Assembly: GCA_021732005.1 (NCBI GenBank)
Contig: JAKFVT010000062.1
Coordinates: 62,001 to 126,000, forward strand
Direction of reading: 5' to 3'
Length of the DNA stretch: 64,000 nt
Source of the DNA: Mycobacterium sp.
Lineage (GTDB): Bacteria > Actinomycetota > Actinomycetes > Mycobacteriales > Mycobacteriaceae
In this document: positions 51,023 through 60,384 of the stretch, one piece after another
Layout of the letters: every line of letters starts with the position of its first letter
Numbering within the stretch: the stretch's first letter is position 1
Notes under the pieces: model-generated
Seen by the model: only the letters and a program-made list of their open reading frames with translations
Databases searched by the model: none
What the model was told of the DNA's origin: nothing
Program-made: the position numbers and the translations under genes

Positions 51023-51742
51023 ATGAAATCCGAGCCCGCATATCAGGTTCTGCGGCAACGGCTTCGCGACGAGATCGCGGCCGGGGCCTACCCTGACGGC
51101 GTGCGATTGCCGACCGAGTCGGAGCTGGTCGCCGAGCACGGGCTGTCCCGGCAGACGGTCCGCCGCGCGTTCCAGGATCTGGTGGCCGAAGGTGTGGTGT
51201 ACCGGGTGCCGGGCCGGGGCAGCTACGCCAACCGCGGGTATCTGCGGCAGCTCGGTTCGATCGAGGACCTGATGAGCCTGTCCGAGGACACCAGCATGGA
51301 AGTGCTGCAGGGCCTTTCGCGCCGTGTCGACGTGACGGCAGCCAGCCGGCTGCGCCTGGAGCACGACGTGGTGTACACCGTAGTGCTCCGGCGGCTGCAC
51401 GACGGTGCGCCCTTCGTGGTGACCACCGTGCACCTGCCGGAGTCGGTGGCCCGGTTGGTGTTGGACTCCCCAGAGCTGGCCGACCGCGCGGTCGGCACCA
51501 ACACCGTGATCGGTGTCCTGGAACCGCACCTGGATCAGCCGATCGCCGAAGCGGCACAGTCGATCACGGTCGCCCCCGCCGACGACCTGGTCGCAGGCGC
51601 CGTGGGCTGCGAGCCCGGCCACCCGATGCTGCGGGTGGACCGGCTGTACTCCGATACCACCGGCACCCCGGTGGAGCTGTCGGTCAGCCACTTCCTGCCC
51701 GAGCAGTACACCTACCGGGTCACACTGCGCCGCTCGAGCTAA
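51023..51742 (+). CDS. GntR-family regulator, HutC type
   Basis: 239 residues. Winged HTH: YQVLRQRLRDEIAAGAYPDGVRLPTESELVAEHGLSRQTVRRAFQDLVAEGVVYRVPGRGSY, then a UTRA ligand domain (LRLEHDVVYTVVLRRLHDGAPFVVTTVHL through PVELSVSHFLPEQYTYRVTL). UTRA proteins sense sugars, organic acids or acyl groups. Operon position behind fadE3 suggests that it represses the fadE3/Rv0216-type pair via the direct repeats (inference). Four-base convergent overlap with the next gene. Confidence 0.9.
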   Translation: MKSEPAYQVLRQRLRDEIAAGAYPDGVRLPTESELVAEHGLSRQTVRRAFQDLVAEGVVYRVPGRGSYANRGYLRQLGSIEDLMSLSEDTSMEVLQGLSRRVDVTAASRLRLEHDVVYTVVLRRLHDGAPFVVTTVHLPESVARLVLDSPELADRAVGTNTVIGVLEPHLDQPIAEAAQSITVAPADDLVAGAVGCEPGHPMLRVDRLYSDTTGTPVELSVSHFLPEQYTYRVTLRRSS

Positions 51743-52677
51743 GCGACCTCGTCGACCAGACCCCACGCCAGCGCGGTGGCCGGGTCGATGGTCCGGCCGG
51801 ACAGCACCAAATAGGCTGTGCGCCAACGCCCGATCCGCCGGGTGATGCTCACCGTGCCGCCGGCGCCGGGGATCAGGCCCAGCGTCAGTTCCGGCAATCC
51901 CAGCACCGCGTCGGGGTGGCAGCTCACCCAACCGCAGAATGACGCCATCTCCAGTCCGCTGCCGAGAACGCGGCCGTGGATATCGGCCCGGCAGGCCCGG
52001 TCGAGGCGCCGGCTCAATTCGTCGAGCGCCAACGCGGGGCTGTGCCGGGTGCGCGCCAGATGCGCCGAAGCCGGGTCGGCGAAGGTGCCGAACTCGCCGA
52101 GATCACCACCGCTGCAGAAGGATGCACCGTTGCCACTGAGCACCAGCTCGGTGACGGTGTCATCGAGCAGCGCGACGGTCAGCGCCTCCAGCAGCAGGGC
52201 CCGGGCGTCGGTGCTGAACGCGTTGTGTCGCTGCGGGCGGTTGAATCGGATCCGCAGCGTGCCGCCGTCACGCTCGGCGAGCACCGGGTCGGCAATGGCG
52301 GGCAGCGACGCCGGACCGCGCGAGTCCAGCCATCGGGCGAACTCCGGCCCGGACTGCAGCGTCGAGTACGCCAGTGACTCGGTGATGATGCCGGGGAGCG
52401 CAGGGCCGGTAACGTCGACCGACCGCAGCACGTCGTCGCAGACAGCACTGGCGTGCGGCCAGCGCCGGCACCGGTCACGCAGCAGGGCCACGGTGTCGCT
52501 GACCGACTCCACCGCGACGAACCGGCGGTCGTCCTGTTCCCGCTCTGCCAGGGCGAAGGTGGCTGTGTCAAGCCAGAATTCGCCCGCGGGCGTCGACGGC
52601 TCGCCGACCGCGACGACGACGCCCGGCGGACCGGTGACCCCGATCGGAGGCGGGTCGGACAGGTCGACGAGGTGCAT
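51739..52677 (-). CDS. Enoyl-CoA hydratase/isomerase family protein with N-terminal extension
   Basis: 312 residues. Crotonase part from about 125: RIRFNRPQRHNAFSTDARALLLEAL, VLSGNGASFCSGGDLGEFGTF and ADIHGRVLGSGLEMASFCGWVSCHPDAVLGLPELTLGLIPGAGGTVSITRRIG. The N-terminal 120 residues are not a recognisable crotonase element. ATG directly follows the FadD stop codon (TAG/ATG), so translation is coupled. Likely acts on the CoA ester made by FadD. Confidence 0.8.
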   Translation of the reverse strand: MHLVDLSDPPPIGVTGPPGVVVAVGEPSTPAGEFWLDTATFALAEREQDDRRFVAVESVSDTVALLRDRCRRWPHASAVCDDVLRSVDVTGPALPGIITESLAYSTLQSGPEFARWLDSRGPASLPAIADPVLAERDGGTLRIRFNRPQRHNAFSTDARALLLEALTVALLDDTVTELVLSGNGASFCSGGDLGEFGTFADPASAHLARTRHSPALALDELSRRLDRACRADIHGRVLGSGLEMASFCGWVSCHPDAVLGLPELTLGLIPGAGGTVSITRRIGRWRTAYLVLSGRTIDPATALAWGLVDEVA

Positions 52678-54210
52678 CTAGCCGGTCGGCGCGGGCGAGT
52701 ACTTGACGATCAGTTCCTGCTTGTACAGCTTGCCGGTGTCGGTGCGCGGCAGCTCGGACTCGAACGAGATCGATCGCGGACACTTGTAGTGCGAGAGCCG
52801 ATCACGCAACCACGCCAGCAGCTCGCCCGCGAATTCCTCCGTCGCGTCCGAGGCGTCGACCAGCTGGACCACACCCTTGACGCTTTGGCCCATCTCGTCG
52901 TCGGGCACGCCGAACACCGCGGCGTCCATCACCTTCGGGTGCGTGACGAGCATGTTCTCGGCTTCCTGCGGGTAGATGTTCACCCCGCCCGAGATGATCA
53001 TGTGGTGCCGGCGGTCGGTGAGGTAGAGATAGCCCTCCTCGTCCAGATAACCGATGTCGCCGACCGTCTTCCAGCCGTGGCTGTCGCGCGACTTGGCGGT
53101 CTTCTCGGCGTCGTTGAGGTACTCGAAGTCCATGCCGCCCTCGAAGTAGATCTCCCCCGCCTGACCGGGCGGCAACTCGTTGCCGTCCTCGTCGAGGATG
53201 TGCAGGGCGCCCATCATCGGCTTGCCGACCGAGCCCGGGTGGGTGAGCCAGTCCTCGGCGAAGATCAACGTCGACCCGATCGCCTCGGACGAGGCGTAGT
53301 ACTCGTCGACGATCGGACCCCACCAGTCGATCATCTGCTTCTTGATTTCGACCGGGCAGGGCGCGGCCGCATGCATGACCCGCTGCAGACTCGAGATGTC
53401 GTACGAATTGCGAACATCCTCAGGCAGTTTCAGCATCCGGGTGAACATCACCGGGACGAACTGACCGTGGGTGACCTTGTGCCGGGCAATCGCGTCCAGG
53501 CAGCCCTGCGCGTCGAACTTCTCCAGCACCACGGTGGTGATGCCCGCCCCGAGCGTCTGCATCGACCACACCGACGGGGCGGTGTGATACAGCGGTGCGG
53601 GGCTGATGTACACCGCATCGGGGGTCATCCAGAATCCGATCAGCGCGGCCATCATGCCGGGCACCTCGGCGGGTGGCAGGTGCGGAAGCTCGCGCTTGAT
53701 TCCCTTGGGCCGCCCCGTCGTTCCCGACGAGTACTGCAGCAGGTCGCCCTCGATCTCGTCGTCGATCGGCGTAACCGGCTGGTCGGCAACGCATTCCGGG
53801 TAGCTGCGCCAGCCGTCGAGTTCACTGTCGGTGATGATGAGCAGCGGCGGCATCGTCGGCAGCTCCGCCGCGAGCCCGGCGAGGGTGTCCTTCAGCCCGG
53901 CCGAGCCGACGACGGCCTTGGCCTCACTGTTGTCGATGATGTACGCGGCTTCGGCCGCCGTCAGGTGCGTATTGATCGGCACGTAGTAGAGCCCGGAACG
54001 CCGCGCCGCCCACAACACGGTGTGGAAGTGCTCGTTGTTCTCGATCAGGATCGCGACGGAGTCGCCCTCGCGCAACCCGGCCTGTCGGAACAGGTGTGCC
54101 AGCTGGTTGGCCCGGGCTTCCATCTCGCCGAACGTGACGGTTTTTCCGGACGGATACAGGATGACGGCCGGCTTGTCGGGAGTGGCCTGCGCATGCTCGC
54201 GGATCTGCAT
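52678..54210 (-). CDS. fadD4: Acyl-CoA synthetase, FadD4-like
   Basis: 510 residues. LLQYSSGTTGRPKGIKREL (P-loop), DEYYASSEAIGST (A5), GWKTVGDIGYLDEEGYLYLTDRRHHMIISGGVNIYPQEAENML and RTDTGKLYKQEL with the catalytic Lys. Activates a carboxylic acid with CoA; in position it corresponds to Rv0214 (fadD4). It leads a two-gene operon with the crotonase. Start ATG lies six bases after a TACAGT -10 box, so the message is probably leaderless. Confidence 0.88.
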   Translation of the reverse strand: MQIREHAQATPDKPAVILYPSGKTVTFGEMEARANQLAHLFRQAGLREGDSVAILIENNEHFHTVLWAARRSGLYYVPINTHLTAAEAAYIIDNSEAKAVVGSAGLKDTLAGLAAELPTMPPLLIITDSELDGWRSYPECVADQPVTPIDDEIEGDLLQYSSGTTGRPKGIKRELPHLPPAEVPGMMAALIGFWMTPDAVYISPAPLYHTAPSVWSMQTLGAGITTVVLEKFDAQGCLDAIARHKVTHGQFVPVMFTRMLKLPEDVRNSYDISSLQRVMHAAAPCPVEIKKQMIDWWGPIVDEYYASSEAIGSTLIFAEDWLTHPGSVGKPMMGALHILDEDGNELPPGQAGEIYFEGGMDFEYLNDAEKTAKSRDSHGWKTVGDIGYLDEEGYLYLTDRRHHMIISGGVNIYPQEAENMLVTHPKVMDAAVFGVPDDEMGQSVKGVVQLVDASDATEEFAGELLAWLRDRLSHYKCPRSISFESELPRTDTGKLYKQELIVKYSPAPTG

Positions 54211-54216
54211 GGGAGC

Positions 54217-54248
54217 ACTGTACGACAGCCCGAATTGACAGGCGTCAA
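54217..54248 (-). promoter_or_regulatory. Leaderless promoter with TTGAC inverted repeat for fadD4
   Basis: On the minus strand TACAGT (54217-54222) precedes the ATG at 54210 by six bases, the leaderless geometry. Upstream, AGTTGACGCCTGTCAATT holds TTGAC(N4)GTCAA, a small inverted repeat overlapping the -35 area (54235-54248), suggesting a regulator footprint. Confidence 0.6.
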
Positions 54249-54262
54249 CTAGGTGCCGCTAG

Positions 54263-55168
54263 TCAGTCGCTATGCCGAGCCCAGGACACCAGGTAGATCA
54301 CCAGCGCCGCGACCAATGCCACCAGCACCCAGAAGACGAGCGCCTCGTCGATCCAGGACCCCGGCGGCGGATCGCCGGGGAGCACGTTGCGGATCGGGAC
54401 GACCGCGAAGAGCATCGCGGCGAACCACGTCGAGAACGGTGGCTGGAATTTCTTCTTGCCCAGCAGCATTTCGATCGCGGCGTACAGCGCCAGTGCCGGC
54501 AGCGTCAGCAAGACCAGGCAGATCCCGAAAATCAGGGCCAGCGGTCCGCGCGCTCGGGAGAAGGTGACGGTCGCGTTGTCGTTGGCGCCGCCGGAGTGGG
54601 TGGCCGGGCCCGTCCGATCGCTGCGAACGTCCCAGCCGTACAGCGATCCGCTCACCTCCACCCGGGCCGGCACAAAACGCCTCGAGTCGCCCGAGCCGAC
54701 GTACACGTCGGCACCGATGGTCTCGGTGGTGTACCTGTCGAACGGCCACCTGTCGGCGTCGCCGGTGGCCAGCAGCGAGGTCTTGGCGACTTTGGGGACC
54801 TGCCCCTTGGGGAACGTCAGTTCCCCGAACTCGATGCACGGACATAGCTGCACCACCATGTCGGTGGTGAGGTTGCCGAACTCGGGATCCAGGAAGCCCT
54901 TCTGCGGTATCACCAGAACCTCGACATCCACCCGATTGTCGAGCGGATGAATCGCCGTCAGTTCCAGAAGGACAACCGTCTCGTTGGCGGTGTCCATACT
55001 GGTGGGCTTCAGCGAATGCGCCGAGCTGTCGATCCAGAAGTAGCCGGCCACCGACGCGACGTAGATGGCGAGAATGACGCCAATCGTGGCGATCCGGCGC
55101 CACCACGACTGGACGGGCGCTGGCGCATTCTGCGCCGGCGCCGGCGCATCGGCCGACGGGACCCCCAC
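54263..55168 (-). CDS. DUF4436 family membrane protein (second copy)
   Basis: 301 residues. N-terminal transmembrane helix (about 26-46), soluble part with DRWPFDRYTTETIGADVYVG, and three C-terminal helices carrying FAVVPIRNVLPGDPPPGSWIDEALVFW. It shares PFDRY and PxRNxxPGxPPxGSxxD with the copy at 33292 but is otherwise quite different. It occupies the place where M. tuberculosis carries nadR and a methyltransferase gene (Rv0212c, Rv0213c), which are absent here. Confidence 0.8.
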   Translation of the reverse strand: MGVPSADAPAPAQNAPAPVQSWWRRIATIGVILAIYVASVAGYFWIDSSAHSLKPTSMDTANETVVLLELTAIHPLDNRVDVEVLVIPQKGFLDPEFGNLTTDMVVQLCPCIEFGELTFPKGQVPKVAKTSLLATGDADRWPFDRYTTETIGADVYVGSGDSRRFVPARVEVSGSLYGWDVRSDRTGPATHSGGANDNATVTFSRARGPLALIFGICLVLLTLPALALYAAIEMLLGKKKFQPPFSTWFAAMLFAVVPIRNVLPGDPPPGSWIDEALVFWVLVALVAALVIYLVSWARHSD

Positions 55169-55216
55169 CGAACGGATATTAGCTGCGGTCAGGCGTCGAG
55201 CAGGCCGTAACGGCAG

Positions 55217-57043
55217 TTAGTCGGCTTCGGCAAGGCGCTGTTTGAGCGCCTCGAACTCGTCCTTCACCCCGGTCGGCAGCTTCTCGCCGACGAACTCGAA
55301 CCACTCTTCGATCTGCGGGAGCTCGTCGCGCCATTCCTGGACGTTGACCGCCAGCGCCTCGTTCACGTCGGCCGGGTCGGCGTCCAGGCCCTCGAGGTCC
55401 AGGTCGCCGGCGCTCGGCACGATGCCGATCGGCGTGGTGGAGCCGTTGGCCTTGCCCTCGACCCGCTCGATGATCCACTTCATCACGCGGCTGTTCTCGC
55501 CGAAGCCCGGCCACAGGAAGCGGCCGTCGTCGCCGCGGCGGAACCAGTTGACGAAGAAGATCTTCGGCATCTTCGACTCGTCGGCGTTCTTGCCGAGGTT
55601 GATCCAGTGCGCGAAGTAGTCGCCGACGTTGTAGCCGAGGAACGGCAGCATGGCCATCGGGTCACGACGGACCGTGCCGACCTTGCCCTCGGCGGCGGCG
55701 GTCTGCTCGGAGCCCAGCGTGGCCCCGATGAAGACACCGTGCTGCCAATCGCGGGCCTGGGTCACCAGCGGCACCGTGGTCTTGCGGCGGCCGCCGAACA
55801 GGATCGCCGAGATCGGCACACCCTGCGGGTCGTCCCACTCGGGGGCCAGCGTCGGGCACTGCGACATCGGGGTGCAGTAGCGCGAGTTCGGATGAGCGGC
55901 TTTCTCGGGCGACCCCGCTTCCCAATCGTTGCCCTTCCAGTCGATCAGGTGCTGCGGGTCGCCTTCGAGGCCCTCCCACCACACGCCGCCGTCGTCGGTC
56001 AGCGCGACGTTGGTGAAGACGGTGTTGCCTGCCGCGACGGTCTTCATCGCGTTCGGGTTCGAGCTCCAGTTGGTGCCCGGTGCGACGCCGAAGAAGCCGA
56101 ACTCCGGGTTGGTGGCGTACAGCCGGCCGTCCTTGCCGAAACGCATCCAGGCGATGTCGTCGCCGACGGTCTCGGCGCGCCAGCCGGGGATGGTCGGCTG
56201 CAGCATCGCGAGGTTGGTCTTGCCACACGCCGACGGGAACGCGGCGGCGACGAAGTACGACTTGTTCTCCGGCGAGATCAGCTTGAGGATCAGCATGTGC
56301 TCGGCGAGCCAGCCCTCGTCATGTGCCATGGCCGAGGCGATGCGCAGCGAGTAGCACTTCTTGCCCAGCAGCGCGTTGCCGCCGTAACCCGAACCGAAGC
56401 TCCAGATCTCGCGGGTCTCGGGGAAGTGGGTGATGTATTTGGTGTCGTTGCAGGGCCACGGCACGTCTTCTTCGCCGGGCGCGAGCGGCGCACCGAGTGA
56501 GTGCAGCGCCTTGACGAAGAATCCGTCGTCGCCGATCTTCTCCAGCGCCGCCTTGCCCATCCGCGTCATCGTCCGCATGGAGACGACCACATATTCGGAG
56601 TCGGTGATCTCGACGCCGAGCTTGGGGTCGTCGGCGCCGAGGGGGCCCATGCAGAACGGCACCACATACATGGTGCGACCGCGCATCGAACCGCGGTACA
56701 GGTCGGTCATGAGGCCGCGCATCTCGGCCGGGTCCATCCAGTTGTTCGTGGGGCCGGCGTCGATCTCCCGCTCCGAGCAGATGAACGTGCGCGACTCGAC
56801 GCGCGCCACGTCCGATGGCGCCGAACGGGCGAGATAGGAGCTCGGCTCCTCGGAGTCGCTCAGCTTGGTGAAGGTTCCGGCGGCGACCAGCTCGTCGCAC
56901 AACCGCTGGTACTCCTCCTCGGAGCCGTCGGCGAAGACCACCCGGTCGGGCTGCGTGAGTTCGGCGACTTCCTGGACCCAAGCGAGCAGGCCCTGATGCT
57001 TGGTCGGTGCGTTATCCAGACCGGGGATGGTCGCTGAAGTCAT
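55217..57043 (-). CDS. pckA: GTP-dependent phosphoenolpyruvate carboxykinase
   Basis: 608 residues (Rv0211 about 606). PckA marks in order: MYVVPFCMGPLGADDPKLGVEITDSEYVV, WPCNDTKYITHFPETREIWSFGSGYGGNALLGKK, kinase loop FPSACGKTNLAM at about 269-280 with the reactive Cys, EFGFFGVAPGTNW, and FLWPGFGENSRVMKWI. Oxaloacetate plus GTP to PEP, CO2 and GDP: first committed step of gluconeogenesis, needed during growth on lipids, in keeping with its neighbours. 153 bases separate it from the GTPase-like gene upstream. Confidence 0.96.
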   Translation of the reverse strand: MTSATIPGLDNAPTKHQGLLAWVQEVAELTQPDRVVFADGSEEEYQRLCDELVAAGTFTKLSDSEEPSSYLARSAPSDVARVESRTFICSEREIDAGPTNNWMDPAEMRGLMTDLYRGSMRGRTMYVVPFCMGPLGADDPKLGVEITDSEYVVVSMRTMTRMGKAALEKIGDDGFFVKALHSLGAPLAPGEEDVPWPCNDTKYITHFPETREIWSFGSGYGGNALLGKKCYSLRIASAMAHDEGWLAEHMLILKLISPENKSYFVAAAFPSACGKTNLAMLQPTIPGWRAETVGDDIAWMRFGKDGRLYATNPEFGFFGVAPGTNWSSNPNAMKTVAAGNTVFTNVALTDDGGVWWEGLEGDPQHLIDWKGNDWEAGSPEKAAHPNSRYCTPMSQCPTLAPEWDDPQGVPISAILFGGRRKTTVPLVTQARDWQHGVFIGATLGSEQTAAAEGKVGTVRRDPMAMLPFLGYNVGDYFAHWINLGKNADESKMPKIFFVNWFRRGDDGRFLWPGFGENSRVMKWIIERVEGKANGSTTPIGIVPSAGDLDLEGLDADPADVNEALAVNVQEWRDELPQIEEWFEFVGEKLPTGVKDEFEALKQRLAEAD

Positions 57044-57196
57044 CGCTCTAATCTCCTGCTTATTCTTTTGGCCAGGACGCAGGCCGGATTCCGCGCCGAG
57101 ACACGGTCCTCCCTGAAAAGTAGGTTAACGCGGGTGAGATACCCGCGGTTAATCGGGATTATGTCCGATCACTCACAGGAACGATTCAGAAGCCCG

Positions 57197-58627
57197 CTAA
57201 TTGGACTGTTTGGCTGTATTCAGCGCGTCGAGTTCTTCTCGCACGGCGGCCAGCGCACTCTCGATCACCGGGACATGCCGGTCCCGGGCCGCGACCGCGC
57301 GAGCACCGGCGGTCGCGTGTTCGCGGATCTTCCGGTCGATGCACGCGATGGTGTCCTCGGTTCGGGCGCGGTCGGCGGCGTCGAGTTCGGCGGCGGCACG
57401 GCCCAGCGACGCCTCGGCCCCCAGCACGCGGGTGGCCACCCATTCCTCCATCGCGGTGCGCTGCCGGCCGAGGACCTGAACCACCCACCGGTCGAGGACC
57501 GCCCGGTCATGCAAGAGGCCGCGGACCCCGACCACCCACAGGGTCAGGGCGACCCCGATCACGGCGCCGCCGAGTGCGCCGCCGACCGCCCACTGCGGCG
57601 CCAGGTCGGCGAACACCCGGCTCAACGTCAGCGCCACCCCCATACCGAAGCCGCCGCCCAGCAGCAGCATCAATCGGGTCTCCGCACCGCGGGCGCGCGA
57701 CGGCGCGGCGCCCACCTCGACCGCGGGACACGAGTCCACCGGCTCGACCGCCAGGCCCAGCTTCTCGCCGACGTCGGCCAGTTGCCGGGTGACGCCGGCG
57801 GCGACGTCATCGGCCACCTCGGTCGCCCGGCGCCGCACCTCGTCGGGGAAACGGGCGAGGCCGCGTCGGCTCAGGGCCGCCACGTCTTCCTGTAACTCGG
57901 TCCGCACCGACGCGCACCGGTTGCGGGCGAAATAGGTCAGTGAGAGGCGGGCGTGCTGGATCTGGGCCCGCAGGGCGATGGACCGCTGCGATTTGTCCAC
58001 CCGGTACCGGTGCAACGCCGCGGTGCGCTCGGCGCGCAGGGCCGCCAGCGTGGCTTCCCGGCCCGCGCCTGCGACGTCGAGCTCCAGCCGACGGCGCACT
58101 GTCAGCAGTCCATTCTGCATGGCCCGCAAGCTATTTCGTCGATCTCGGGTCTCGTCGGCGAGGATCTCGCTCAGCACCGCGACGAGCTCGTCGACGACGG
58201 GTGCGCCCAGGTCGGGAGCGGCGGCCGCGCCGACCCACGGCATGTCGCGGTAGCGGGGCGCCCGCTGCGCCAGCAGTGCACGGTCGGCATCGAGTACGTC
58301 GCGCCACGTGCGATGGACGTCGACCTTGGCCACCACCCCGATGACCGCGTCGGTGTTGGCGGTGACGAAATCCAGCAGCGCACAGTCGGATTCGGTGAGC
58401 GGCGCGGTGGCCGAGACCACGAACACCACCGCTGCGGGCGCATGGCCGGCACCCAGCTCGTCGGCTTCGACCACCGTGTGCTCCGGCAGCCGCTCCCGCA
58501 GGGCGGTCACCAGACTGCTGGTTCCGGCCAGCCACGGACCGGCCACCAGCACCACGTCGCGTCGCACGATCGAGGGCATCGGCAGGGCCTGATCGATCTG
58601 CGACATCAGCGCGTCGACGTCGGTCAC
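57197..58627 (-). CDS. GTPase-like membrane protein, Rv0210-like
   Basis: 476 residues. P-loop-like VVLVAGPWLAGTSSLVTALRERLPEHTVVEAD near residue 24-54, where the final Lys of GKS/T is replaced (GTSS), and VVAKVDVHRTW as the specificity motif (NKxD turned AKVD). Coiled-coil Arg/Ala-rich middle, then two transmembrane helices (LLLGGGFGMGVALTLSRV and WAVGGALGGAVIGVALTLWVVGV) and a C-terminal helical tail. Dynamin-like topology, but nucleotide binding is doubtful because of the altered motifs. GTG start overlaps the partner gene by four bases. Confidence 0.7.
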   Translation of the reverse strand: MTDVDALMSQIDQALPMPSIVRRDVVLVAGPWLAGTSSLVTALRERLPEHTVVEADELGAGHAPAAVVFVVSATAPLTESDCALLDFVTANTDAVIGVVAKVDVHRTWRDVLDADRALLAQRAPRYRDMPWVGAAAAPDLGAPVVDELVAVLSEILADETRDRRNSLRAMQNGLLTVRRRLELDVAGAGREATLAALRAERTAALHRYRVDKSQRSIALRAQIQHARLSLTYFARNRCASVRTELQEDVAALSRRGLARFPDEVRRRATEVADDVAAGVTRQLADVGEKLGLAVEPVDSCPAVEVGAAPSRARGAETRLMLLLGGGFGMGVALTLSRVFADLAPQWAVGGALGGAVIGVALTLWVVGVRGLLHDRAVLDRWVVQVLGRQRTAMEEWVATRVLGAEASLGRAAAELDAADRARTEDTIACIDRKIREHATAGARAVAARDRHVPVIESALAAVREELDALNTAKQSN

Positions 58628-59532
58628 GGCTTCAGCTCCACTGGCTCCGGGACACCGCCTGCGCGTTCCCACAACCGCAGCGATCCGCGAGCGATGTCGG
58701 CACCGCACCGGCCGTGCAGCCGCGACACCGGTCCGCGCGAATACCGCTGCCAGACAACGGCACGCCGCAGGTGGGCTTGGGTGCTGACGTCGGCATCGAC
58801 GGTCATCCCGGCGGCCTGCACCACCTCGATCGCCGCGGCCATCCTCGCGGCGACGGCCTCGTCGGCGGCCGAATCGGCAAACTCCTCGGTCAACCGCCGG
58901 TACCGCACCGGCGCCGCGGCCGCCTCGAGCCCGGCGAGTAACCCGTCCAGCGCGCTCGCCCGGCGCAGCGCCGCGATCACTCCGGCTCGGTCCGCACCGT
59001 TGCGCAGCGCCAGTACCGAGTGCGCGATACCGAACAGATCGAGGCCGACGAGCAGTCGCTGCCGCACCGCGCCGCTCACCTGGTGCTCGCCGGCCGCGAA
59101 CCGGTCAGTGGAGCCCAGGTCGGCCGGGTCGACGGTCAGCGCCCGCAGCGCGCCGAGCATCTCGTCGTCCAGGATCCGGTCGTCCACCGCGGCGGCCGCC
59201 GCCAAACCGGCCAGCGGGTAGACCGGCATACCCACGCGGTCGCCGAGCAGCCGGCAGCGCTCGGCGGCCGCCGCGACCGGCCCGATTCCGCCGAATCCGG
59301 TCAGATCCGCCTTGTTGAGGACGGCGACGACGGGCCGCGGCGATGTGGTCAGCGCGCGCCGGTCCTCCGGCTTCAACGTCTCGGCGAATACGTGAACGTC
59401 CAGGTCGGCAGCGTCCGCCGGCGCCGCGAGCGTCACTCCGGCCCCACGCAGCACGCGGGTCACCGTGCGCAGGCCGCACCCGGGCCGGCCGATCACCCTG
59501 ACCCGCACCTGCAGCCCCACCACATCGGACAT
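58624..59532 (-). CDS. GTPase-like protein, Rv0209-like
   Basis: 302 residues. P-loop-like IGRPGCGLRTVTRVLRGAG (Lys replaced: GLRT), and VVAVLNKADLTGFGG, a genuine NKxD. No transmembrane helix, so it may dock on its membrane partner. The C-terminal half is helical with Arg/Ala repeats, ending WERAGGVPEPVELKP. ATG 59532 is favoured by length. Divergent from trmB with 93 bases between. With its partner it matches the Rv0209/Rv0210 pair; function is not known to me. Confidence 0.68.
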   Translation of the reverse strand: MSDVVGLQVRVRVIGRPGCGLRTVTRVLRGAGVTLAAPADAADLDVHVFAETLKPEDRRALTTSPRPVVAVLNKADLTGFGGIGPVAAAAERCRLLGDRVGMPVYPLAGLAAAAAVDDRILDDEMLGALRALTVDPADLGSTDRFAAGEHQVSGAVRQRLLVGLDLFGIAHSVLALRNGADRAGVIAALRRASALDGLLAGLEAAAAPVRYRRLTEEFADSAADEAVAARMAAAIEVVQAAGMTVDADVSTQAHLRRAVVWQRYSRGPVSRLHGRCGADIARGSLRLWERAGGVPEPVELKP

Positions 59533-59625
59533 GCTGGCATCAGCGGGCGTGTGGCGCGAGCCACTACCAGGAGAAGGCAACTGTTGGGTATCAATATGCA
59601 CCACGGAGCGGGTACACCTCTGTTC

Positions 59626-60384
59626 ATGAGCGACCATGGACGGATGCATGCGCAGCGCCACGGTGGCTCAGCCACGCCCGATGCCTGGCCGGCGCATCCC
59701 TATCCCCGGATCACCAGCTTCCGTTCACGGCGCTCGACGCTGACCGAGGCGCAACAGGACGCCTGGGACCGGCTGTGGCCGAAGCTGGGCACCCAGGCAC
59801 GCGTAGGCGAGAAGCCCGCCGGGCTCCTGGACACCACGGCGTGGTTCGGCAGGCAGGCGCCCGTCGTCCTGGAAATCGGCTGCGGAACCGGTACGTCGAC
59901 AATGGCGATGGCGATGGCAGAGCCGGACATCGACGTGGTCGCGGCCGAGGTCTACAAGCGCGGGCTGGCTCAGCTGCTCAGCGCTGTCGGCCGCGAGGGT
60001 GTGCCCAACATCCGGCTGGTCCGCGGCGACGCCGTCGACGTGTTGGAGAACATGTTCGGCCCGGGCTCGCTGACCGGGGTTCGGGTGTTCTTCCCCGACC
60101 CGTGGCCGAAATCACGCCACCACAAGCGACGGCTGCTGCAGCCGAACACGATCTCGCTGATCGCCGACCGGTTGCGGCCCGGTGGTGTGCTCCACGCCGC
60201 CACCGACCACGCCGGCTACGCCGAGCAGATCGCCGAGGCGGGCGATGCCGAACCCCTGCTGCGCCGGCTGCAGCCCGGCGACGAGCTGCCGATCTCGGTG
60301 CAACGCCCGAGTACCAAATACGAGACGAAGGCCGCTGAGGCGGGCAGCGCGGTAGCCGAACTTCTGTGGTTGAGGCAACGATGA
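59626..60384 (+). CDS. trmB: tRNA (guanine-N7)-methyltransferase
   Basis: 252 residues. SAM motif VVLEIGCGTGTSTMAMAMAEP, VRLVRGDAVDVLENM segment, then FFPDPWPKSRHHKRRLLQP, the TrmB hallmark. Methylates G46 in tRNA variable loops. ATG 59626 (MSDHGRMHAQ) gives a length close to Rv0208c (263); an earlier ATG at 59596 is possible. Overlaps the NYN gene by four bases. Confidence 0.92.
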   Translation: MSDHGRMHAQRHGGSATPDAWPAHPYPRITSFRSRRSTLTEAQQDAWDRLWPKLGTQARVGEKPAGLLDTTAWFGRQAPVVLEIGCGTGTSTMAMAMAEPDIDVVAAEVYKRGLAQLLSAVGREGVPNIRLVRGDAVDVLENMFGPGSLTGVRVFFPDPWPKSRHHKRRLLQPNTISLIADRLRPGGVLHAATDHAGYAEQIAEAGDAEPLLRRLQPGDELPISVQRPSTKYETKAAEAGSAVAELLWLRQR

